A DNA stretch of 64,000 bases from Nonomuraea helvata (GTDB lineage Bacteria > Actinomycetota > Actinomycetes > Streptosporangiales > Streptosporangiaceae): positions 620,001 to 684,000 of the forward strand of contig NZ_BAAAXV010000012.1 of NCBI RefSeq assembly GCF_039535785.1, written 5' to 3'. The notes beneath the pieces were generated by a model. The model did not search any database, had not been told where the DNA came from, and saw only the letters and a list, made by a program, of their open reading frames with translations. Positions within the stretch are counted from its first letter, which is position 1. Each line of letters starts with the position of its first letter. A program made the position numbers and the translations under genes. Of the stretch, positions 1-8,007 are shown piece after piece.

Positions 1-111
1 CAACGGCTCATCGACCTGTTCGCCGGTACCGTCGTAGGCCCTGACGCGGTGCAGCGTGGCGCAGAGGCCGAAGAAGAGTCACCGGACACCTCGCGCCGGA
101 AGCTGGACTGA
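1..111 (+). CDS. C-terminal end of an unidentified protein (5' end outside window)
   Basis: Frame 1 is open from the first base to a TGA at 109-111, giving 36 residues that begin QRLIDLFAGTVVG and end in an acidic, Arg/Lys-rich tail. The start lies outside the window. The tail carries no family signature, so I name no function. It converges on the Sua5 gene, whose stop is at 179, leaving a 67-base gap. GC-rich third positions support real coding. Confidence 0.5.
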   Translation, partial: QRLIDLFAGTVVGPDAVQRGAEAEEESPDTSRRKLD

Positions 112-178
112 CGGGCGAGGGGCTGTCCACGTCTGCCCGGCCGGTCATTGTCATACAGAGGGGTGGCGTCGGTGCCGA

Positions 179-1180
179 TCACGCGGCAGGCCGAGGTCCT
201 GCGGCCCGGCGCAGCCGGTTGGCGATCGCGGTGCCCAGCCCCTGCTCCGCCGGAGGGGACGCGATGATGAGGTCACATCCTCGCTGGTCGAGTTCGCGCA
301 GGAAGGCGTATAGCCCGCGCGCGTAGGCGGGAATCGAAGCGGGGACCGCCACCACGGCGTGCGCCTTCACCTCGGTGTCGGCGAAGGCGGGAGGAAGCAG
401 GACGCCCACCCGATGCCCCGACTCCTGCGCGAGTTCCGCTTCGGCGACCACCTTCTCTGGCGCGACCAGGACGACCCGGGCACGCGGGGCGTAGTGCGAG
501 GGATGCTGGCCGGGCACCCGGACGTGGCTCGTCACCGGGACCGCAAGCTGGCGCCCCAGCGCCGCTTCGAGGTCTTCGCGCGTCACTCCGCCGGGCCGAA
601 GGATGCTCAGAGCCTCGCCCGTGGCGTCAACGATGGTCGACTCGACGCCGACCTGACAGGGCCCGCCGTCCAGCACGACGTCGACGGCATCACCGAGCTC
701 GGCGCGGACGTGGCCAGCCGTGGTGGGGCTGACCGAGCCGAAGCGGTTGGCCGACGGGGCCGCGATGCCGCCGCCGAAGGCCGCCAGCAGCGCGAGCGCG
801 ACAGGATGGGCGGGCACACGCACGGCCACCGTCTCCAGGCCGCCCGTCGCTTCCAAGGGCACTCGGCGGCCGCGCCGCAGGACCAGCGTCAGCGGCCCCG
901 GCCAGAAACGCTCGGCCAGCAGCCGCGCGGTGGCGGGCACCTCCTCGACCCAATCGCCCAGCTGCCCCGCGCCGCCGAGGTGGACGATCAGCGGGTGGGA
1001 AGGCGGACGCCCCTTGACCTGGAAGACGCGCGCGACGGCGGCGCCGTCGGCGGCGTTGGCGCCCAGACCGTAGACGGTCTCGGTCGGGAAGGCCACCAGA
1101 CCTCCGCCGCGCAGCACCCCGGCCGCCCTGTCGATGGCCGCGCTGTCCATGTCACCAGGTCTTGCCGTCACCCTCACCAT
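179..1180 (-). CDS. tsaC: L-threonylcarbamoyladenylate synthase (Sua5/YrdC family)
   Basis: Makes threonylcarbamoyl-AMP from threonine, bicarbonate and ATP for the t6A37 modification of ANN-decoding tRNAs in the cytosol. The YrdC domain fills about residues 12-200: AFPTETVYGLGAN near 30-42, KGRPPSHPL, WPGPLTLVL, then SANRFGSVSPT near 145 and GVESTIVD with ILRPGG. A C-terminal Sua5 domain follows from the SHYAPRA region, so at 333 aa this is the long Sua5 form rather than the short YrdC form. The ATG at 1180 lies directly against a GGGAGG; an in-frame GTG at 1171 has better spacing and could be the true start. It stands alone here, convergent with the partial gene at the left edge. Confidence 0.93.
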   Translation of the reverse strand: MVRVTARPGDMDSAAIDRAAGVLRGGGLVAFPTETVYGLGANAADGAAVARVFQVKGRPPSHPLIVHLGGAGQLGDWVEEVPATARLLAERFWPGPLTLVLRRGRRVPLEATGGLETVAVRVPAHPVALALLAAFGGGIAAPSANRFGSVSPTTAGHVRAELGDAVDVVLDGGPCQVGVESTIVDATGEALSILRPGGVTREDLEAALGRQLAVPVTSHVRVPGQHPSHYAPRARVVLVAPEKVVAEAELAQESGHRVGVLLPPAFADTEVKAHAVVAVPASIPAYARGLYAFLRELDQRGCDLIIASPPAEQGLGTAIANRLRRAAGPRPAA

Positions 1181-1360
1181 CCTCCCACTGTTTCTGCCGT
1201 TGCATTCCGCGCACGATGACGAACCGGTGCCCCACCCAGCGAGGTAGGACGGCTAGCAGCGCCGCCACCCAGCCGTGCCCAGCCCTACCCCGCGCCTACG
1301 CACCGTGGCCCTGCTTGCCCAGCCGTTCGGGCCTGCTCCCACGGCAAGGCAGGCGGAGGT

Positions 1361-1602
1361 CTGCTGCTGGTGCAGACGCTGCGCATCACCGGACTGGACA
1401 AAGCCCTATCCGAGCGGCTGGAGCGGCGGCGGCCCAGCCGCGCCGTCCACGACCCCGCAAAGATCATCACCGATCTGGCCCTCCCCTGGCGCTCGGCGGA
1501 GACTGCCGTGCCGGCATCACCATGCTGCGCTCCCAGCCCGAACTGTCCGGCACCGTCGCCTCCGACCCGACCGTCTCACTCCGCCGCCGGAGGGGGCTCT
1601 GA
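1361..1602 (+). pseudogene. IS1380-family transposase, N-terminal remnant, frameshifted
   Basis: Two overlapping frames together read like the start of an actinobacterial IS1380 transposase. The first frame (from about 1361) gives LLLVQTLRITGLDKALSERL and then VHDPAKIITDLAL. After a frameshift near 1485, another frame gives LALGGDC, then MLRSQPELSGTVASDPTVS. Family members carry the same blocks in the same order in one frame (TGLD...ALS, VHDP.K...DLA, LALGGDCLAD, ASDPTVSR). Nothing of the DDE core follows, so this is about 80 residues of a protein normally over 400 aa. It abuts the WD-repeat remnant at 1603. Confidence 0.72.
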
Positions 1603-2130
1603 TCAGCGGGCTGTCGGCGTCAGGTCCCACAGGTGGATCCGATGACCGAACGGGACGGTGCCGTCCGACCTCCGCGTGACGGCGGCCGGCGTGCCCGCGA
1701 CCTCGGTGACCGATTCGAGGTAGCCGGTGAGCGGCTCGCCGATCTGCTCTCCGCGCGCCAGGTCCCACACGAGGGTCGTGGCCCTACGCGGATCGTTGGG
1801 ATCGGGGTAGCCCCCGGTCAGGGCGATTGCGCGGCCGCCCACGGTCGCCGTGACCACGCGCTCGATTTTGCCGATGTGCCCGGTCAGCGGCGCCCCGATC
1901 GGCTCCTGGGCTGCGAGGTCCCAGATGCGTAGCCCGGGGCCGTCGCCGGCCAGCACCACGGCGCGGCCCTCCACCTCGGTGATCGCGATGCCGCCGACGG
2001 GAGACTCAAGTCCCGGCAAGTCCGCGCCGACCTGCTCGCCGCTCAGGACGTCCCAGGCTTGGCGGCACGCGCAGGACCCCAGTCGGATGCGCGCGGTGCC
2101 GGTCAGCTGCAGGACGGCTCCGGTGCCCCA
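1603..2130 (-). pseudogene. WD40-repeat protein, C-terminal remnant
   Basis: The frame reads through several degenerate WD blades: AWDVLSGEQVGADLPG, LRIWDLAAQEPIGAPLTGH, LVWDLARGEQIGEPLTGY and HRIHLWDLTPTAR before the stop. Each blade has the WDL..G..IG..LTG pattern of actinobacterial WD-repeat proteins that sit beside or are fused to NTPases. The frame stays open upstream of the first ATG (2019) to about 2130 with blade-like sequence, then identity is lost, so the 5' part of the gene is missing. A 138-aa product from 2019 is conceivable, but only as a fragment of a propeller. It lies tail-to-tail with the IS1380 remnant, which may mark the breakpoint. Confidence 0.66.
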
Positions 2131-2277
2131 TCGGGGAACAACAACCCCGGCGCAGCGCTCTGCTCTCCGAAGCGTCCCCGCCCCAAATAGGATTCAGGCG
2201 ATCGCGAGCCACGAGAAGGCCATGGGCTCGGAGGGGCATCGGCGCCGGCGTCTGGGTGTTCATCTAACGAGCGTCTG

Positions 2278-2493
2278 ATGAACGTCGGCGGGAGCACGTC
2301 CGAGCGAGTGGCGGCGATGGACCTGGAGCTGGCGGTCGAGCTGCTGGCGAGGATGGGTGGGGCGCCGGCGAGCATACTGCTGACGAGGATGGCCCCGGAG
2401 CCGGTCGATGGGCTGCTGGGCAACATGGATGAGACGCGGGCGAATGAGCTGCGGGCTACCGCGAGGGGGGAGGCGGACCAACACCGGGGTTGA
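2278..2493 (+). CDS. Short protein with MgtE_N-like helical repeats
   Basis: A 71-aa frame from the ATG at 2278. Its core, AVELLARMGGAPASILLTRM and then LLGNMDETRANELRAT, resembles the tandem helical repeats of MgtE N-terminal-like domains (A..LL..M....A..LL..M). Nothing shows a transporter, and 71 aa is far shorter than MgtE. It could be the tail of a larger lost gene, because the frame is open for some distance upstream of the ATG. It lies between the WD remnant and the Tn3 fragment, in a region of rearranged debris. Confidence 0.3.
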   Translation: MNVGGSTSERVAAMDLELAVELLARMGGAPASILLTRMAPEPVDGLLGNMDETRANELRATARGEADQHRG

Positions 2494-2556
2494 GGAACCC
2501 AGGAACAGCCGTTGGCACTTAGAATGATCTTGATCGAAGCGTGACATCCGGTTTCG

Positions 2557-2922
2557 GTGTGTGATCTCCCTACCTGGAGGTCTCTGGCCGTGGATGATGC
2601 GATGGATGGTGGAGTGGGCACCATCCACCAGCCGTACCGGGACGGGATAGAGGACCAGCTCGGCTCACTCGGCCTGATCCTGAACGCCGTGGTGCTCTGG
2701 ACGACCCGCTACATCGACGCCGCCGTCGTCCAGCTTCGCGCGGAGGGTCATGAGATCCGTGACGAGGACGTGGCCCGGCTGTCCCCGCTCAAGCACAAGA
2801 ACCTCAACGTCCTGGGCCGCTACGGCTTCACCACCACCCAGCCGGCGGGCGGCACCCTGCGCCCGCTGCGCGACCCGGACGCGGCGGGACTCGATGACGA
2901 CGAGGACGGCGCTGAGAACTGA
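2557..2922 (+). pseudogene. Tn3-family transposase, C-terminal fragment
   Basis: From about 2600 the frame encodes the last roughly 100 residues of a Tn3-family transposase of the actinobacterial type: PYRDGIEDQLGSLGLILNAV, LWTTRYIDAAV, RDEDVARLSPLKHKNLNVLG and an acidic tail ending at the TGA at 2920-2922. Full-length members are about 1000 aa, and the DDE core is absent upstream. The first 15 or so codons are probably unrelated flanking DNA. An N-terminal Tn3 fragment lies 1.3 kb away on the opposite strand (4250-5019). Confidence 0.85.
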
Positions 2923-3095
2923 CGGCGTCAGGTGCCGACCAGGCGCACCGATCAGCTTGTTAGCCGCCGCCTTGGTCAGCCGCTTCGCAGCCGTGACGGT
3001 CTGCTCCACCCGCGGCCCCGAGGCCACCACGGCGTGGTTGTAGCCGTTGGCGGGAGGCATGCCCCGGGGCGTACGAGGTGGCGCATCGTCACGTC

Positions 3096-3893
3096 CTACT
3101 CATCCGGGTCCCAGGCGCTGAGCTGCGCGAAGAGACGTCGGTCGCCGTCGAGCTGCAGGGAGTCGATCGGGATACGGTCGTACAGGATGAGGACCAGCTC
3201 GCTGGCCGTGCCCCGAGCGGAGAAGAAGGCGGCAGGCGCGTTCGGGTCCTGGCCGGCAGCGGTGGCCAGCATGGTGCCGGGCCCGGGGAGGCGAACGGTC
3301 CGTGCGCCGTCGGCGGAGAGCGAGAGGCGCCAGGAGCGGCCCTCGGAGGCGTGGAAGTCGAGGGCAGCGGGCTTGTGCGGCCAGGCACTTGTCGTTGCGA
3401 CGCAGGTGGACAGGAACTCGTCGACACCGTCGAGCGCCACCTCGTCCGGCAGCGGCCGCGGGGCACCTACGGTGATCTGGGCGTCGTACGTGTGCACTGC
3501 CATCTGCTGGAGCTGGTGCCGAGCTACGGCACCGGAGGTCTGCGGCGACTGCGACGTCCCCCACCACGTCCAGCAACCGCGGTCCGGGCCGGCCTTCCGC
3601 AATGCGTCCAGCAGTTGCTCCGTGGACTCCGCCAACCAGGCCAGCAGGGCCTCGCGCTCCCGAGGCGCAGCCGGGGCGCCCTCCGCTGCGGACTTGGCCG
3701 GAGCGGGCCCTGCGGCGACGGTGGCGGCCCAGTCGCGGCGCCCCTCGCCGATGTGCTGCGCCAGATCGAACAGCGTCCACTCGGGGCAGGTCGGCACCTG
3801 TGCGTCGAGGCTGGGCGCGGAGCCGACCGCGGCGCGGAAGGCAGTCGACCGTTCGTCGATCAGTCGCAGCAGAACGGGGAACTCGAGCGTCAT
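3096..3893 (-). CDS. Maleylpyruvate isomerase-family mycothiol-dependent enzyme
   Basis: A 265-aa member of the DinB-like MDMPI fold that uses mycothiol as thiol cofactor, probably in cytosolic detoxification or small-molecule isomerisation; the substrate cannot be read from sequence. The N-terminal metal-binding domain shows PTCPEWTLFDLAQHIGEGRR near residues 35-55 (family pattern CP.W...DL..H), and a second His comes in VARHQLQQMAVHTYDAQI, where H and D complete the usual site. The C-terminal SCP2-like part ends in DRIPIDSLQLDGD. An in-frame GTG at 3899 precedes the chosen ATG at 3893. It sits between two Tn3 transposase pieces, so it may be former passenger DNA. Confidence 0.86.
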   Translation of the reverse strand: MTLEFPVLLRLIDERSTAFRAAVGSAPSLDAQVPTCPEWTLFDLAQHIGEGRRDWAATVAAGPAPAKSAAEGAPAAPREREALLAWLAESTEQLLDALRKAGPDRGCWTWWGTSQSPQTSGAVARHQLQQMAVHTYDAQITVGAPRPLPDEVALDGVDEFLSTCVATTSAWPHKPAALDFHASEGRSWRLSLSADGARTVRLPGPGTMLATAAGQDPNAPAAFFSARGTASELVLILYDRIPIDSLQLDGDRRLFAQLSAWDPDE

Positions 3894-4249
3894 TGTCACC
3901 CCGAATCTCTATCACTGCGTTCCGACAATCGGACAGCGATTTTCACAGCCGCCGTCGCGGGCGGACCCTCACCACCGCGGAGAAAGGAGCGCCGACAGCG
4001 CACCGGAGGCCTGCTGCGGTACCACCGCCTGCTGCACCCGGGACGAGGAAGCCCTCGACCCGGCCCAGAGCCCGGCCGAGGCGAAGGCCGCCGCCGGCTG
4101 CGCGTGCGGCAGCTGAGGCACCGACCGGACGGGAGGCCGGTGAGCACGGCGACGACGCCGGGCCGTGGTGCTGACCGGCGCACCGGTGTCCGGGTCAGCC
4201 CTTGGCGTCCTCGCCGTCCTCCTCGGAGGCCCAGCCCGACCCCGGCCAG

Positions 4250-5019
4250 CGTCGCCAGCCGGTTCGGCGGCACCAGGTCCACCTTCACCCGGCCCAGCCG
4301 GAATGCGGAGATCTCGTCCACCCGCTCCAGCGCCTTCGCCATGCTCGTGCCCGTCGTCCGCGTCGGCGGCCGGCGCAGCCGCTCCAGCTCCGACACCCGG
4401 CGTCCCTCCGGCACCTGCCACCAGGCCCCGGGCAGCGCGCTGTCCGCCCGCCTGGTCGCGTTCGCCACCGTGGCGTGCAGCCGCTTCTCCGCGACCGCCC
4501 GCACCTCGGCAACCTGCCGGGTCGGCACCGGCACCCCGGATAGCAGCACCTGGTGGCGCCGCAGCCACCCAACCGCCTGGTTGAACAGCGCCACCTGCCC
4601 CTCGGCGTGCGTCCACGCCCGCCCGTGCAGGAACGTGCGGAAATCCCGGCCCCACTCCGCCTCCTCGAACTGGTGGTAGCCGTAGGCGTCCCGGATCTTC
4701 CAGGCGTGCTCGTACGCCGTCGTCTGCCGCTCGGTCTACCGCTTCACCACCGAGGGGTCCTCGACGCCCAGGTGTTCGGCCACGTACGCGACCATTGGCC
4801 ACGGCACGTCCAGCGGCCCTCCAGGAACAGCCCCAGGTACCGGACGGTGCACATCTGCAACGAGAAGCCCAGCCGGCTGTGTTCACCCCGCCGCTTCCCG
4901 ATCAACCTCCCCTCCACGTCATCGAGGTAGCAGAACCGCTCCATCTCCGGGCGCGTCGGCTCCTCAACGAACCGTCCGTACGCCTCGGCCTGCTCATCAG
5001 TCAGAAACTCCACCGGCAC
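4250..5019 (-). pseudogene. Tn3-family transposase, N-terminal fragment with frameshift and stop
   Basis: Reading the minus strand from the ATG at 5019 gives MPVEFLTDEQAEAYGRF, LDDVEGRLIGKRRGEHSRLG and TVRYLGLFLEG, the DUF4158 start of Tn3-family transposases. A frameshift near 4815 moves the match to VAYVAEHLGVEDPSVVKR, an in-frame TAG follows near 4737, and the match resumes with AYEHAWKIRDAYGYHQFE, GRAWTHAEGQVALFNQAVGW, LRRPPTRTTGTSMAKALERV and RLGRVKVDLVPPNRLATLA. Similarity stops abruptly near 4250. About 250 of the usual 1000 codons remain. A GGGG-starting stretch at 5045-5074, read on the minus strand, could be part of the terminal inverted repeat. Confidence 0.85.
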
Positions 5020-5115
5020 GCGGCCGACGGTAATCCCCGGCCGACCCGCTCATACGATCTTCCGCCGAAACCCCGCCCCGAAGACGATCACCGTGGTAGG
5101 CGGCCCGATCGGACC

Positions 5116-5125
5116 TTAGCGCTAA
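5116..5125. promoter_or_regulatory. TTAGCGCTAA palindrome (LacI-type core)
   Basis: A 10-bp perfect palindrome about 96 bases upstream of the Tn3 transposase start at 5019. The same 10-mer is the core of the 14-bp palindrome upstream of the GH62 gene (26900-26913). The flanks here do not extend the symmetry, and no sugar-related gene is adjacent, so function at this site is doubtful. Confidence 0.25.
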
Positions 5126-5151
5126 CAGCTGCTCCGTTGATCCCCGAGGCC

Positions 5152-6060
5152 TTATCCTGGGCGGCGTCCCCATACCGAGATCAGCGGCGCGAGGGTGAGG
5201 TCGAGCTCGCCGGCATCGATAGCCGCCAGATGCGCGTCGATCTCGGCGTCGTTGGCCAACCCAGCGGCGAGCAACTCGGCGCGGACCATGCGCACCGTCG
5301 CGGTCTCCAGCCGGTCGCAGGCTACCCCGCCGACCGGGAAGCAGCCGGCCGCCGTGACATCGACCAGGCCGGCCGCACGCAACACCCGCGGCAGCGTACG
5401 GCCGTAACGCAGGTCAGCGCCGCGGCGGGTCATCAACTCCCGGACAGCGCGCCGCAGCCGGTTGGCGCGCTGCTGTGCCGGGCCAACCTCATCGAGGCAG
5501 GCCAGCGGCTGCAGCTCGGTATCGGCGTCCTCGACCAACAGCCAGCCACCGGGGCGCAGCGCCGCCACCATTGTCGCCAACGCCCGGGCCCGGTCGGGCA
5601 CGTGGACGAGCACGAGCCGGGCGTGTACCAGGTCGAACGTGCCTGGCTGCGGCGGCGGGTCCCCGACGATGTCGTGCCGGAGCACCTCGTACCCGCCGTG
5701 CGGGTCCAACCAGGCCGGATTGATGTCCGTGGCCAGCACGTAACCGGTTGGTCCGACGGCCGTGGCGAGTGCCTCGGGAATGCTGGGGCCTCCGGCACCG
5801 ACTTCCCAGCAGCGCCAGCCCGCCTTCACTCCGAGCCGGTCGAAGTGTCCCCGTGTGACACCGTCGAACAGCTCGGCCAGCCAGGTGAACCGCTCGCCCG
5901 CCTCCACCCGGGCGTTGTCGAGCAAGTAGCGGTGACCCGGGGCAGACCCAGGGGTGTGCGGCGATGGGGGGCCGGACCCCGCACCGGCAGTATTCACCGC
6001 CCCGCCTGAGGTTGTGTCCGGCTCGGACCCGGGGTGAGCGAGGGGCTGCGATGAACTCAT
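5152..6060 (-). CDS. Class I SAM-dependent methyltransferase
   Basis: A 302-aa Rossmann-fold methyltransferase. SAM motif I is EVGAGGPS at residues 86-93, the acidic end of strand beta-2 is in LATDINPAWL, and FDLVHARLVLVHV followed by LRPGGWLLVEDAD are the post-I and motif IV/V regions of small-molecule methyltransferases. The first 40 residues are Pro/Gly/Ser-rich and look disordered. I chose the ATG at 6060; a longer frame to 6195 adds low-complexity sequence that does not look coding. The substrate is unknown. It stands alone, with transposase debris downstream and about 560 bases of unassigned DNA upstream. Confidence 0.85.
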   Translation of the reverse strand: MSSSQPLAHPGSEPDTTSGGAVNTAGAGSGPPSPHTPGSAPGHRYLLDNARVEAGERFTWLAELFDGVTRGHFDRLGVKAGWRCWEVGAGGPSIPEALATAVGPTGYVLATDINPAWLDPHGGYEVLRHDIVGDPPPQPGTFDLVHARLVLVHVPDRARALATMVAALRPGGWLLVEDADTELQPLACLDEVGPAQQRANRLRRAVRELMTRRGADLRYGRTLPRVLRAAGLVDVTAAGCFPVGGVACDRLETATVRMVRAELLAAGLANDAEIDAHLAAIDAGELDLTLAPLISVWGRRPG

Positions 6061-6624
6061 GCCTACATCCTCACGACCTTCCGCGTGCTGTGTCAGCGCG
6101 ACATGGAATGAAACCAGACGGCCTCCGGGCCTGGTGGATCGGACCAGATTTTGGCACCGCGCCACTACAAAACGAATGCGGTCGAAGTACGCCAAAAACG
6201 CGCCGACCGCAGGCGCACGGTGTGGGGCCCCACCCCGGACCGGTTCCAGAATGCAGACTGTGCGGCGTCTGAAGAACGCGCCATCGCCCTCATAGACAGC
6301 TGCTCGTCGCCTGTGGTGACGTCAAAAGCAGCTGCCGGTGTGTGCGCGCTGCGGGTCGCGTGGTGCCATCGCCGCTCGGCAAGAGCGTCCACGCAAGCAG
6401 ACCTTGCTGGAACAGCCGAGAGCGGCGGTCCGTGGCGTGCCTCTGTTCCCGCAGGGCATCTGGCTTCCGGCGTCATGTCTTGGTGGTGGCTGCCATCCAG
6501 CCTTCGGTCCAGGCGCTGGAGGACGTCATGCTGAAGCCAGGCCGCCCACCACGGACCGTCTCGGCGCTGGCCGCGCGAGTGGGAGCCGTTCGACAGCTTT
6601 GCTCAGGGCCGGCAGCCCGGCTGC
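6061..6624. other. No convincing gene
   Basis: About 560 bases between the divergent ends of the methyltransferase and the P-loop kinase. Several short overlapping frames exist, but none shows a family motif or consistent third-position bias. The AT content is locally higher near 6140-6190, where the methyltransferase promoter would be expected. Confidence 0.5.
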
Positions 6625-7194
6625 TCACAGGCGGGTCGCCTCGCCAGCCACTAGACCGGTGTCCTGGAGAATCAGCCCGACGGTCTCGGGCAGTGTGCTG
6701 CTCTCGTTGATGATCGTCTCCGTTGCGCCGGGGAGGATGTCCTGCTCGAGGTACCACTGCCGCATGTCATCGGGGCCGAACCGGGTGTGCTGAGGCCGCG
6801 TCTCGTGTCTGCGGAGCGTCTCTTCCCAGGAAGCGTCCAGGTAATAGCCACGGCTTGTGCCTCGATGATCGCGAAACAGCGCTTGCAACATCTCTCCGTA
6901 GCGGCTCCGGGCGAGGATGCCCTCGAGGATGACGTGATGGCCGGCGTTCAGGGCGTGGCGGCACATGACGTCGAGCAGCCCGATGTTCACGCCGCCAGGC
7001 TCGTCGAGCTCGCGCAGGATCTCGCGGCGTACCATGTCCTGACCGATGAGGGCCATGCCGCGCTGGCCGTACGTTTCCCGCACGGTCCGGGCCACAGTGG
7101 ACTTGCCGGATCCGGAGTTGCCGCGGATCACGATCAAGACCGTGTTCGGTGAGCCAGTGAGCACCGTACGACGGTACAGGGTCGCCGCCGGCAT
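6625..7194 (-). CDS. P-loop kinase (AAA_33 / zeta-toxin-like small-molecule kinase)
   Basis: A 189-aa protein with a canonical Walker A motif, RGNSGSGKST, at residues 24-33 after a single beta strand. It then has GQDMVRREILRE, HVILEGILARSRYGEML (a Walker B-like strand) and the lid-type motif LDASWEETLRRHETRP. This arrangement is typical of AAA_33 kinases that phosphorylate small molecules or antibiotics (chloramphenicol phosphotransferase-like). The ATG at 7194 is preferred because the longer frame to 7299 adds 35 unstructured residues. The substrate is not readable from sequence. Confidence 0.8.
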   Translation of the reverse strand: MPAATLYRRTVLTGSPNTVLIVIRGNSGSGKSTVARTVRETYGQRGMALIGQDMVRREILRELDEPGGVNIGLLDVMCRHALNAGHHVILEGILARSRYGEMLQALFRDHRGTSRGYYLDASWEETLRRHETRPQHTRFGPDDMRQWYLEQDILPGATETIINESSTLPETVGLILQDTGLVAGEATRL

Positions 7195-7299
7195 TGAGGG
7201 CTCGGCGCTCGGGTCGCCGTCACCAGGGGCACGCAAGGACCCGCTCGCATAGAGCAACCGGCTGAGGGCCGCTGCGGACGCCAGCGGTGAAGACATCAC

Positions 7300-7378
7300 A
7301 CGCCAGGCTTGACGGTGGACGTCTAGCGCCTCTGGAAGGCGTCTTGGCGGACGTGGTGTGACGGACGCAGCCTGGCGT
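7300..7378. repeat. 10-bp inverted repeat, arms 59 bases apart
   Basis: ACGCCAGGCT at 7300-7309 is matched by its reverse complement AGCCTGGCGT at 7369-7378, between the P-loop kinase and the tyrosine-recombinase remnant. It may be element debris or chance in GC-rich DNA. Confidence 0.3.
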
Positions 7379-7489
7379 CGCGCTCGTAAGGCGCCCTCAG
7401 GTGATTGCGGTCGATGAGGCGGGTCGGCCTAGCCGGAGCTCTGTTCACCGTGCAGGGTTCGGCTCAGCGATCACCGAGGCGCAGTGGGG

Positions 7490-7800
7490 CGCCAGCTTCG
7501 GAATCGCCGGCATTTGGTCCACGGTCGCCGGCCCGCGCGACAAGACGCTGTCCCTGCTGCCCTACTTCGCCGGGGTGCGCATCGCCGAAGTCGTCGGCCT
7601 CGACCTGGCCGACGTCCGTCTCTCGGCCCGTAAAGGCGAGTTGCGGATCTGCGGCAAGGGCCGCGATAGCGGCAAGATCCGCCATCTGCCCGTCCACTCC
7701 GACCTACGCCAGGCACTTCAGGACTGGCTCCACGCCCGCGCCGACTGGAATGGCGCCGGCACTACCGCGGTGTTCCTCAACCACCGCGGCGGCCGCATCG
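7490..7800 (+). pseudogene. Tyrosine recombinase/integrase, central fragment
   Basis: The frame reads RDKTLSLLPYFAGVRIAEVV, GLDLADVRLSARKGELRICG, KGRDSGKIRHLPVH and FLNHRGGRI. This is the start of the catalytic domain of a phage-integrase-type recombinase: the first catalytic Arg in AGVRIAEV, then the beta-strand block with the Lys in KGRDSGK. The C-terminal HxxR and Tyr boxes and the N-terminal SAM-like domain are missing. After about 7800 the frame runs into unrelated sequence leading to the hydrolase gene. Confidence 0.78.
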
Positions 7801-8007
7801 GCGGGAGATCGGCTGCTGACCGTACCCATGAGTCGCGAGAGGGGTGCCGGGCGGAGGCTCCGGATCGGTGGGCCATGCACATGGAGCGCCCGGTGCATGG
7901 AGACATGCAAGCCGGGGACGGCCTGGCTTTCCGAGCGACCGGTCGCGCCGGAAATGTCTATCGAAGGTGTGACGCATCCGTAGGCTGGTCCGCGACAGGC
8001 TCGGCAC

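Noticed and set aside
3078..4679. 533-codon plus-strand frame
   Set aside because: It is antisense to the isomerase gene and the Tn3 remnant, which both have clear family motifs; its own translation is Arg/Pro/Gly-rich with none.
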